A stretch of 64,000 bases of DNA from contig CM054181.1 in assembly GCA_028829895.1 (NCBI GenBank), positions 45,128,759 through 45,192,758 of the forward strand, written 5' to 3'. The translations under genes were made by a program, and so were the position numbers. Position 1 is the stretch's first letter, and the number at the start of each line of letters is the position of its first letter. Below are positions 36,925 through 51,200 of the stretch, in pieces. This DNA is from Sinotaia quadrata (taxonomy: Eukaryota > Mollusca > Gastropoda > Architaenioglossa > Viviparidae). The notes below the pieces were generated by a model. That model was not told the DNA's origin. It saw only the letters and a list, made by a program, of their open reading frames with translations, and did not search any database.

Positions 36925-37935
36925 AAGAACCAGTCCTACTATTTAAAAGAAATACAAAAACTCAAATAGGCGTATTCAAAAATGAAATGAGCTCCCACAA
37001 ACAACATAACAACTAGTCCTACTATTTAAAAGAATTGAATGCCTCCAACTAGTTGTTATTCAATAGATATGAGCTCCCCCAAACATAAGAACAACTAAAC
37101 CTACTATTTAAAATAAATGAATACCCCCAAACTAGGCCTATTATTCAAAAGATATGAGCTCCACCTAACAACAGAACAACTAGGCCTATTATTAAAAGAA
37201 ATTAACACTCCAAAACAGCATGACCTAGTGTTTGAAGGAAATTAACATCCACAAACCCAAAAAATAACTAGGTCTACTATTTAAATGTTATAAACAACCC
37301 AAATAAACTAAGCCTACTATTTAAAAGAAATGAACCTAGAACAAGTAGGCCTATTATTTAAAAAATTAACAACCCAGAATAACTAAGCCTACTATTCACA
37401 AGAAATAAAGAACTAGGCCTACTATTCACAAAAATAAACAACTAGGCCTACTTTTCAAAAGAAATAAACACTCCAGAACAATTGACCCTACTAGTGAACA
37501 GAAATTAACATCCCAGAACACCCAGGCCTACTATTCAACACAAATGTACTCTAATTCACACACTCACTACTACAGAACACTAGGTCCACTCTTCAAAAGA
37601 AATTAACACCCCTGTATGATTAAGCCTTCTAAGAAATGAGCAACCCAAAACAACTAGGTCCACTATTCGAAAGAAATGAACATCCCAAAACAACTAGGTC
37701 CACTATTTAAAAGAAATGAACACTCCGGTACGACTAGGCTTTCTGTTCAAAGAAATGAACACTCCGGTACGATAGGCTTTCTGTTCAAAGAAATGAACAC
37801 TCCGGTACGACTAGGCTTTCTGTTCAAAGAAATGAACACTCCGGTACGGACTAGGCTTTCTGTTCAAAGAAATTAACACTCATGTACGACTAGACTTTCT
37901 ATTCAAAGAAATGAACACCCTCAAGGCCCTAAACA
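36925..37935. repeat. large degenerate minisatellite, about 40-bp unit
   Basis: Around 24 units of AACTAGGCCTACTATTCAAA, then AGAAATGAACACCC. Units near 37725-37880 are more homogeneous (CACTCCGGTACGACTAGGCT, TTCTGTTCAAAGAAATGAA). Earlier units are strongly diverged. Confidence 0.92.
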
Positions 37936-41197
<3,262 letters not shown>

Positions 41198-41614
41198 GAC
41201 AGCAAAGTCACCTGCACATATTTATGAATAATTATTATATTTATGCTGCTAATATTTAATGTAGCAAGAGTTGAAAGCAGACTTCTGTTAAGAACACTAT
41301 GTAAGGACGACAGAATTCCCCAAATACCAGAAATAAACAGTAGCTTGAAGTAAAAATAAAAATTATAATTCAATGGTACCGGTGTTGTGCCCTATGATTT
41401 CAATAGCCAAAGTTTCACTGAAGTGAGCAAGCCAAGCCTCTGAGCTTGTTAGTAATAAACAGCTTACCCAGTGATGGATGCTAAGCAGTTCTAAGAAGCT
41501 AGTCACTTATAACTGATCAATGGCTTGATATTGGCCAACAACATATCCAACCAATAGGAGTCCGGCAGAAAGTGATCTGTTAGAAAAATTCATTGCTTAT
41601 CACTTTATTTTTGC

Positions 41615-41669
41615 TGTTCATCGCGTTTTTGTCAGCGCGCAATTGTCGTTCGTGAATTTATCGGGTCAC
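41615..41669. mobile_element. partial copy of the GACAAATGCGCG MITE
   Basis: ATCGCGTTTTTGTCAGCGCG, then CAATTGTCG and TCGGGTCAC, match the element at 30821-30966 in reverse complement (GTGACCCGA, GACAATTGCGC, CGCGATG). Only one half is present. Confidence 0.55.
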
Positions 41670-41814
41670 CGTCACAATGGCATTGCATCTGAAATAAAGG
41701 GATGGATACAGAACTCATTACCAAACACTTTGAAAGCTATATTTAGTAAAAGTATGTATCAAGATATATGGACTAAGGCAAAATATTGTTCTAATTTATA
41801 TATAAATATATATG

Positions 41815-42060
41815 CCAACTAATTACAGAGGTATATCATTGTTGTCTAAAATTAGTAACACATCCTTCCTAAATAAAAAAAAAGAAGTAATAATATGATG
41901 AAAATAACAAAAAATTCTAGAAATGCAAGCAATTTTAGTAAAGGTTACTCTTCTGTAAATCACTGAATTATACACACGTCTAAGCATAGTAGCATTTTGT
42001 ATTTCTCATTTCCAGATCTAAGAAAAACATTTCATTCAGTAGATAGTGTCAATAAGAAAG
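41815..42060 (+). pseudogene. degenerate reverse transcriptase fragment
   Basis: PTNYRGISLLSKISN (41815-41859) matches the PxNYRGISLL motif near the start of non-LTR reverse transcriptases. FPDLRKTFHSVDS (from 42009, in another frame) matches the (F/V)DLRKAFDSVDR motif; the first aspartate is kept, but the frame is shifted and stops intervene. A KRGILK-like piece may follow. It is probably an old insertion of a different element from the (ATT)n-tailed family. Confidence 0.65.
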
Positions 42061-43321
42061 GCCGGAATGAAAGGGGCATTTTGAAAAGCAATATATTCTA
42101 TATTTGTCTGTGATAGGTCTGCAGAACCAGTTGTGCTGGTTGGGGTAATTTTATAGTTAGTCATTTGACAAGAAAAGTTTGCTTGAACAAAGCTTGATTA
42201 TGGCCCGAACCGTCAAACATACTAACAGTTGAAACGTTACTTTTTAAAAAAAATCAAACAAACTTAAACGACTGACCCCAGATTTCCCAACTCCGATCGG
42301 AAGGAGAGAAAGAGTTCTTAAGTCTTTCTGTTTATTCTATTACTCATGTATTGGTTGTACCAAAGATGTTTCTTATGTACGAAAAAACGGGACTGTAACC
42401 CATTTCATCTGTGAGATTATATTTAAATACATGAAATTACAATTTTACAAGTAAACAAAAACACACATTCTCCAAGTCCAAGAGACACATCAACACAATC
42501 GAAAATCTTTCTACATAAATATATATATGATGAAAATCGATCTGGTTACTTCGATTTTCGATTTTCTGGTTACTTAGGATGCTGGCAGCTTCCGATCCAG
42601 ATCAATTTCATTGCCTGACACGAGGTGCACTGTTGGGACAGATGAAGATAATGATAAGAGTGGGGAAATGGTTGCTGGTTGACAGGAAAGTTGTAGAGTT
42701 GAATGGTGGCCGGTAGGTCCATGGCGCTTGATATCTGGCTGGTAGAGGCATGTAGCAGCCCGGTTTTCCGTGGGCTACCGCTGTGGTGGTTGGTGTTTCT
42801 GACTTCATCTTTGTTGTCACTTTCCCGGTGTTGGAGGGGAGAAGGTGGATGGGTAGTATCTTACAGAGCCCAAGCTAGTACTAAACCTCACTGGTGTTGT
42901 CATCATAGCCTACTGATGTTTTCTTTATTTTGTGGAATTTTAATTTCTTTTTTATTTCGGGTGGGTGGCTTCTAAAGGATATGAAACAATCAGGTTTAAT
43001 TTAATCAGTGGGTTTTAAAAAATGAAATGCAACGTATACACCCAATTATTATAATCGAAAGCGTACGGTTCTGTGAGGCCCTGTCGGGGACTTTTTTCTC
43101 CGATTTTTAAAACACTGATCTATAATATGTACGTCTTGTTTGGGGTATCGGTCGGATCAAGGTCATTTTTCTGAACAACAGTATTTAATAAACTTTGAAT
43201 TTATATTTTATAAAGTACCACTTTATATTGTTATACATTTTGGTTTTGTTCCTTCATGTGGGTATGTTTTTATTTTTGTTTTATTATTTTTTTAAATATC
43301 TAACTTTTGCTTTCTGATCTC
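42061..43321. other. no supportable gene
   Basis: It follows the reverse transcriptase remnant. Frames at 42608-42975 are open on both strands but have no recognisable motif. It may be further element debris. Confidence 0.4.
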
Positions 43322-43462
43322 AGGCTCAGTGATTCTGTTAAACATCAGATGAAACTCTGATATACCATAAGAGTTGTCCCTCTGGAAACGTTCGGAGTTC
43401 TGGTTCACTGATTCAGCAGCGGACCATCCAGTCGTTCTACTTCTAGTGTTTCAAACTGCCAT
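43322..43462 (+). other. candidate 5' noncoding exon of gene C
   Basis: The stretch ends in a strong donor, CCAT|GTGAGT at 43463, with no long open frame before it. The 45104 acceptor preceding the first coding exon needs some upstream donor, and this is the best one nearby. The 5' edge is a guess. If correct, the 445-bp inverted repeat is intronic. Confidence 0.35.
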
Positions 43463-44062
43463 GTGAGTGTAATTGAGTCTTTGGAACAAGTGCCATTGAA
43501 TGCGTCTCTGTTTTACTAATTAATATTATTAAGTCATTCTCATAGGTATTTATATAAATACATACAGTTCGCACCTCTTTGGATTAACCAGCATCCATGA
43601 TGAGATCTACAATGACTGCATCTTAGTATCTATGTTAATACTTGTAGCAGCTTTGCATTTGTAACTTTCAGGCTGTTCCTTCCTCTGCCCTCTTACTGAT
43701 TACTTTGAAACTGTACCCAGACCTCCATGAACTAAAAGTGGCTCCTTTCTATAAACTGCAGAGAATCAGTATGGAGTTGGGGGAAATACACTTAGTAGCT
43801 CAGTCACTATTCAACATTTCAGTCTTACTCTTAGACAGAAAAAGTGATAAATGAAAAAAAGAAATGTTACAAAAACATCATGGGTTCTTTAAATCTTTAA
43901 CCTGATCCTATAGAGACACTATGAAAAGCTCATTGTCTGCAGAACAAGGTCATTAGTGTTATCTCCCTACTATTTTTGCATATACTTGTATTTGCTGCTT
44001 TAATGACTTAAAATTTTATTGTTGTAGTTGTACTTGTACTTGTAGGACTACTTCTGTAAAAT

Positions 44063-45090
44063 GTTCTTATTTTATGTATTTTTTAATACTTAGTTGTAAT
44101 ATTGATACATTTGATATTACTGAAGGATCAGTAATACTGAAGATTAGTAATAAATAATACTTTTAATAGTCAAGGACATAATAACAAGAACGTACTAATT
44201 TAATATTATTGTTACTCTTCTAGATGTTTTTTTTTTAATAAAAAAAACATACAGCTAAATAGAATTAATATTTAATTAATTCACCCAAATTACCTTGTCC
44301 TAGACATTGATGTAGACCGGTTCCACTACATTCTTAGCAATCTGTCCTAGAATTTAAATACTACTGCCATAATGATAATGTATTCATTTTACAATAAAGC
44401 ATTGTATTCTTTATGTACATTATAATTACACAGGTTCTGAATGTTAGGTTTTAAAAAAATATCTATTAATACAAAGTACAACTTTCTGTACTCATCTGTT
44501 AACTGACTAAAATAAAAAGGGTTTATTGTCTTTATTTAACAAAAACATTATGGCAATGCATTATTTAAAATCTAAAAATTCTAGCTCTGTGTGAAAGCAA
44601 TTAATTCAATGCAAATTGCAATGGAATAAAGTATTTCTGAAAAATGTCAGTTAACAGATGAGTACAGAAAGTTGTACTTTGTATTAATAGATATTTTTTT
44701 AAAACCTAACATTCAGAACCTGTGTAATTATAATGTACATAAAGAATACAATGCTTTATTGTAAAATGAATACATTATCATTATGGCAGTAGTATTTAAA
44801 TTCTAGGACAGATTGCTAAGAATGTAGTGGAACCGGTCTACATCAATGTCTAGGACAAGGTAATTTGGGTGAATTAATTAAATATTAATTCTATTTAGCT
44901 GTATGTTTTTTTTATTAAAAAAAAACCATCTAGAAGAGTAACAATAATATTAAATTAGTACGTTCTTGTTATTATGTCCTTGACTATTAAAAGTATTATT
45001 TATTACTAATCTTCAGTATTACTGATCCTTCAGTAATATCAAATGTATCAATATTACAACTAAGTATTAAAAAATACATAAAATAAGAAC
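44063..45090. repeat. near-perfect inverted repeat, 445-bp arms
   Basis: The left arm 44063-44507 is the reverse complement of the right arm 44646-45090, with a 138-bp spacer. Read side by side, the only difference I found is one base in a T run (left GATGTTT against GATGGTT after reversal). The arms contain no open frame and no transposon-like ends. The right arm stops 18 nt before the ATG of gene C. A 15-bp string at 44507-44521 (CTAAAATAAAAAGGG) is the reverse complement of 45090-45104, which carries the splice acceptor. Confidence 0.95.
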
Positions 45091-45108
45091 CCTTTTTATT
45101 TTAGTTCC

Positions 45109-45214
45109 ATGGCTTTTTCATTGCGAGGGCCAGTAAGAGTTGGGGGGTTAGATAAACCTCGACCACTTCGTAAGAAACACAGTATTGCAGTTTCCAATCT
45201 TCAAGTGGAGTCAG
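45109..45214 (+). CDS. Gene C coding exon 1
   Basis: The acceptor is CCTTTTTATTTTAG|TTCC, with ATG four nt inside the exon. The donor is TCAG|GTAGGT, phase 1. It encodes MAFSLRGPVRVGG, then LDKPRPLRKKHS and VSNLQVES. The polypyrimidine tract and AG belong to a 15-bp string that recurs inverted at 44507-44521. Confidence 0.72.
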
Positions 45215-48200
45215 GTAGGTACTTCACAGTCATAGCATTTTATTTAACCAGTCACTTTTTATTTTTATTTTTTTAAAAAGCAAGCAAACACCACTATCAT
45301 TTATCAACATTGTTAATGTTATCATGTACTTTGGTAGAAATATATACACACATGAATTAATCTTTTTTTTTTCCTTTTTTTATTAAAATCATTTGAAAGA
45401 GAAATGTGTCTGCCGTTTATTTTTTAATGACATTAATTATAAAATAAAACTAAATCTAAAGCCTTAATTTTGAAGGAAATTATTATTTTATGAGATTTTA
45501 TGTACATTTCTTTTTATTCATAGAATGGACAATAACAATTAACATTTATCATTTGTATGACTGTATTATTAATAAGTTATAATAATTTCATTATTGCTGT
45601 TAATATGCCTCTTCCATATACTGATGTAGCAAAGTGATGTCAGAATACAAGAAACAAATTATATAGTAATCTGACACATTTATGAATTATTTTTATGCTG
45701 TTGACATAATTCTTTATCTTTGATCCAGATATATTCTTCATGAATTATTGCTCAAGCTTGTTCTATAGCTGTGGTTTATCTTAACTCTCAAAGTATTTTC
45801 TAGTAATGTGGACAAAAGTCTGAATATTACAGTATATGTGTCACTACTTATGTGACTGATATATTTTACTGTTTTTTTTCCATCACTCGTTGATTAAAAC
45901 AACAAACAAACAAATAAAGACTTACAATGTACAAGTTACATGACTAGGATTAGGAATGCATGATAATTGATATTGGCTAGAGCAAAACTGCTGAACAGTG
46001 TCACTTGTCTATATAATTATAAATTTATTATAAGTTATAACACTGCCACAGGCCTTTATATGTTTGTTATAACTATTTTTATTTTCTGGAAATGACTTTT
46101 CAAGCTATAAAGTATAATTTAATGATTGTGAATATTATTTTCTATATCAATACATATAAAAAAGTTATTATATCTGTGAGTTTTTTTAGCTTAACTAAAA
46201 AAATAAAAATACTAGACAAATTTTGTGATTGGACTTTTATTGTTGTATACCTTGTGTCCTAAAATCAAGACAGTCTATATAACATCGCACTAACCTAATA
46301 GGGAGCTTACCAGCAGCCCTAAAACTACAAAAATAGCATAGTACTTAAGGAAGCTTGCCATTAAAAGTAAAGCACACATGTGCAGGCTGAAGTTTATTGA
46401 CCTCTTTGCACATAGGACAATTCTTGTTTCACTCAGATTGCATTTCTTACTCTGGGTATTAGATTTTAGGCTTTAGTAAATATTGTAATTTGGATTTTGA
46501 TGGGTTACTTTGATTGTACAAGGGGTAGCCTCCCAACATTTCATTCATCTTTTAGATTCGCAGGGTCTCAAAACACTGTTAAACTAATCAGAGCAGATCC
46601 AACTTTAGATTTTGAGTTTCACATCTGTTAGTTCATCACTTGTGTGAAAGCCCTGGCATTTGCTGGCAATATTTTACAATCTTAGCCAACATAGTGGGTT
46701 AAGTTGTAATAATTCACCAGATATTTAGCCTGAGTGACCACATGACTGGTATGGTCATTCTTTGTGCACACCAAAATCAGCCTTGCACACCAAAATCAGC
46801 CTCAGAGATCAGAGTCCATCCTCCATTGTTAGAGAAACATCGTTCAGAAACTCTCCCATATACCCACTGGTAAAAAGGTTTATGCTGAAAAAGAATCAGC
46901 TCTTTATTGGCACCCAGTATGCCAAATACCTGTCTCTTCCTAGCACCCTATTGAGTGATCTCCAGATAAGGCCATGGCTGACTGATTCCCTCTACTGATG
47001 CTAAAGCCTGCACTATGTCAGACTGCTGCCCAGGCCTATGCAAGAACCTCCAAGCTGTCACATTCAGCTTAACAGTCAGCCTGAACAAATTTAAAGGATA
47101 TATATACAGGCAAAGATTCTTACTCTGTGTTATACTGTGGACACTATGTAAATATCAGATTGTCAGAATGCACTTGCATCAGTTTGATTTTGTAATAGTC
47201 TTTCTGCAACCATTACTTCTTTCCTATAAGATTTTTCATCTATCCCCAAGTTTATAAGTATTTGCATTTTCCTTTTAACTGTTGTCATTGTCCTTGTGTC
47301 TGTTTGGGATTGGGGGTTTATAGCCAGTTCTTGTGATTATTAATATTTATAATAGCTTTAATTTTCAAATACTTTTAAACATATGACACTATGGATGTGT
47401 GAGTGAATACGTGTTTGGCCATGCTACTTGGTTAGGTTTAAATTTGATTAAGTCTTTTGAAATATCGTTCTTAAACCTCTATGCCCAATTACCTTGTGCT
47501 GTGTGTTTAGCTCTTATTTTTGCAATGCCTTCCTTAAAGAGATCAAACCACATTTTCTGTCTCTCTCTTTTTATCTCGTTCCTTTGTCTTTCTCTTGATC
47601 ATATTCTCTCTTTCTTTCTCTCACACTATTGCATTCTCTCTTTTCCCTTATTATCAATCTTTCACTGTTTCCATTCCCTTTATTTAAATTTCATTCACAT
47701 ATTTCTCTACCAACTTTATCATTCTCACTACCCTCTATCTTTTCATTCTTTCTGTCCTTTCATTATGTGATTTCTTAGTGTGTATCTCACTATCTGTCTC
47801 ATACTGTTTCCCTGCCTGTCTCTCCGCATGACATCCCTTTTCATTTCTCTCTTTTATTTCCCCGTCTGTCTCTCCACATGACATCCTTTTTCATTTCTCT
47901 CTTTTATTTCCCTGTCTGTCTCTCCGCATGACATCCCTTTTCATTTCTCATTTTACATCTTTTTCTCAAGCACTCACCCTTTCATAATTTCTTTCTGTCT
48001 ATTTTATTGCATTCTCTCTTTCATTTTCTATCATTCTCTCCTCCTGTTTTCTTCTACATCTCTCTTCTTTTACTTCATTGAAGCCATGGGTTAATATTTA
48101 GTTAAACATATTTATGAACTTTAATACTTTTTGTTATATTTTGAGTAAAATAAGTTTATAAATGACTTAACTTTTATTAGAAATGCTTATATAATAATCT

Positions 48201-51200
48201 TAATAATCTGTTATATAATCTAGATAATCTAGGCTTTCGTATATTTTTCATTATTGTTTTTGTTTTGTTGGGGTTTTTTTTGGGTGGTGATGGTGGTGGT
48301 GGCTTAATGTAATATATATATTTTTTTAATTGCTTAAAAAAAAAATTATTATTTTTTCTAGTGAGTTGTCTGTGTTTATGGTAAATAAATATATATCTGT
48401 ATGTATTAGCTATTATTAAGTATTTTATTTTTTAATTGTTAAGTTTTCTGTATTTTCAGTCATTTTAAAGTTAACATTTTGTTTAAAACAACAGAAAAAG
48501 AAATACAACCTCAGGACATAGCAGAGGGGGTTGAAAATGCAGAAGTTAACCAGGTAGGTTTGTTGGACTTTACTGACAGTGACAAACTAGTTCTCAATGC
48601 ACTCCTCATAGAATTTGTTAAGTGTTGTGAACTTGGTTAATTTTCTTTGGATTTGTTGTATTCTCTGTTTCACTAATGCTCTTTACGTCTTATGATGTTT
48701 TTCTTTTGTAATTGTATGCTTAAAAACCAGTTTTATGGTTATACTGCTAGAGTTGTACCTACTTTTAAAAAACATTATAAAATTACACTGTTACAGGTTG
48801 TACCTGCTTTTAAAGGTAAAGTTAGTGCACTGGCGAAGAGTGTCAGTTGCAAAGCAAATGAGAGCAAAGGTCACAGTTACCACCCTTGGAATGTACTCTC
48901 CAGAAACAATACCATCAATGATGAGAGCAGACTGATAGTTCCTGACTCTGTATTAACAGATATGAATGAAAATCAGATGCCTAAACAGCCTGGTATGATA
49001 AAAAAAGAGATGAAAATGATAAAGGAAGATCTTTCTGTGTGGAGAGATTCTTTACATACATTCAGTCAACAGTCTTCAGTTGACAAAGCATGTCATCTCT
49101 CATCTGTGCAGTCATCGATGGAGAGTTTCAGTCTCCAGAATCCTGCAGAAAATATTGGAAGCAGAGCTGAGCAGCCTAGTAATGATGGGGACAATTTGCA
49201 TTCCCAAATAAAATGGACAGACAGTAGAACATCCAGGTCTCCCTTTCGCAGTTTCTTGAGTCATCAGACTGCTCTTGACAGTGCATCTAATGGACCATTT
49301 CATTCTGTTGGTGAACAAAGCAAAGGTCATGCAAATATTGATGAGAAAAGGCTAACAGCCTTCCATAGGTCACTTTCTGATCCATTTGATAGAGCAGTAG
49401 GTACTATACAAGAATCCAAATCTTTGCCACATCCACCATCACTCACTGGTAGTCTCATGCAGAACAAAATGAAGTTTTCTCAAGATAATGTTAACTTTGG
49501 ATGGCACAAAAAAGGCTTCCTTCAGTCTTCCACACCCTGCCCTGATGAAGAGCAAGTGGGCCAAGAACATAGAAGCCATTCCCAAGAAGGGAGCTCATCT
49601 TTGTTATCTTCCCTTGGATCATATTCTACTTCACTGTGAGGATGCTTTATTTTGTTGTTGATAATTGGCTTTTATGGCTTGAAAAGAAATTGAATAATAT
49701 AAAGTACTCAAACAAGTTTGTAACTGAATTTCATAAATTAATCCAGTAGTTCCAATATAATGCATACTGTTTTTTTGAAAGATGTTGCTCAATGGACCCT
49801 TTTTCATTAAAACAATACTTTATATAAAAGTTTGTAACTGAATTTCATAAATTAATCCAGTAGTTCCAATATAATGCATACTGTTTTTTTGAAAGATGTT
49901 GCTCAATGGACCCTTTTTCATTAAAACAATACTTTATATAAAAGTTTGTAACTGCATCACCTAAGGAGTTTATTTATAGATATTTTTTTTAAATATTTAA
50001 AATTCAGTTATAGATTACAGAAATGATTGAGTTCAATAGTTTAAAAAAAAATGAAAATTGAAGAATTCATATTAGCATTTATACCAGATAAGGTGAGATC
50101 AATTTAAAACAGAATAATGATTTTTTTTTTAATATTTACCTTGCTGCATGCATTTTTGATCTTATATATGCCCCAGAAGGGGGAGGATATCAGCGATAGG
50201 TACCATTAGTTGCATCTTCTCTCTCTAGTACCCTTTGTTGCTTGTGTGGTACATTTAGACACTTTTGTCAAGACAGAGCTGTGTGTTTCTTTCATGCTTT
50301 TTTGAAGAGCATCAGCTCCCACATACATTCTTTTTCTGGTTGCTTCCTTTGTTTTTTATTCCTGTCATCTTTTTACCTATCTCTGGGACAGGGCATGATA
50401 TATAGGCCTATTCCTTGTTGACTTGCCAACACTTGAGCTAGCTTTGATACTACGATAGCATGTTCTCTGACTATGTGTTGTTGGACAACCCCAAGAGTAT
50501 TTTGACTGCCAACCCTGCTTCTGAACAAAGACATGTAAGGACATTTTAAAATTTTTTGTAAATACTGGTTGAATGCCTGCTAGGAGGAGCTAGCAAAAGA
50601 AAGCACCTAGTTTTCACTGTGTCTAATAATGTCAGATATGATGACCACACAACAGTAATTCAATCACCTGAGCGCAATCACAGGTAGAAAGTACAAATGT
50701 ACATAGCAGAAAGATTAAGGTATGGTCAGAAATCATTATGTTCCTCACACTATATGAGGAAGGGATATAATACAGCAGCCTTTTAAAGTGGGTGTTTGTG
50801 TTTGATGATTTTTTTTTAATTCATTTTTAGGATGGCTCTGCTACCAGTCATTGGGCAAAACTGAAAGCATTTGGAAGCTGGAGCTAGATTGTAAGAAGCA
50901 CTTAGGCAGAATATACAAAAGCATACATATGATGACCCATTTAATTAATCTTTGGTGCAAAACCTCTGGGTTCTTTCTTGCTTCCTGACACACCCAAGGA
51001 ACTAAAGTGACTTGGGATATGGGTGTTACCTCCTTGCCTACCAACACACACCTGTCTGAATGACAATCATTAGGGTGCTGAATTTAGTACAAGGAAATAA
51101 GGTCAGCATTCCCCTTCTAAACCATTACTCAGTGCAGTAGGGAAGAAAAGTTAAGTGTCACTATAGTATGACACAATGTAGGCAGTGGTAAATTGTACTG

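Noticed and set aside
42608..42975. Overlapping open frames on both strands
   Set aside because: No motif, and open on both strands; possibly element debris but not supportable as a gene.
47399..47770. 123-codon plus-strand frame rich in Phe, Leu and Ser
   Set aside because: A translation of a CT-rich intronic stretch.
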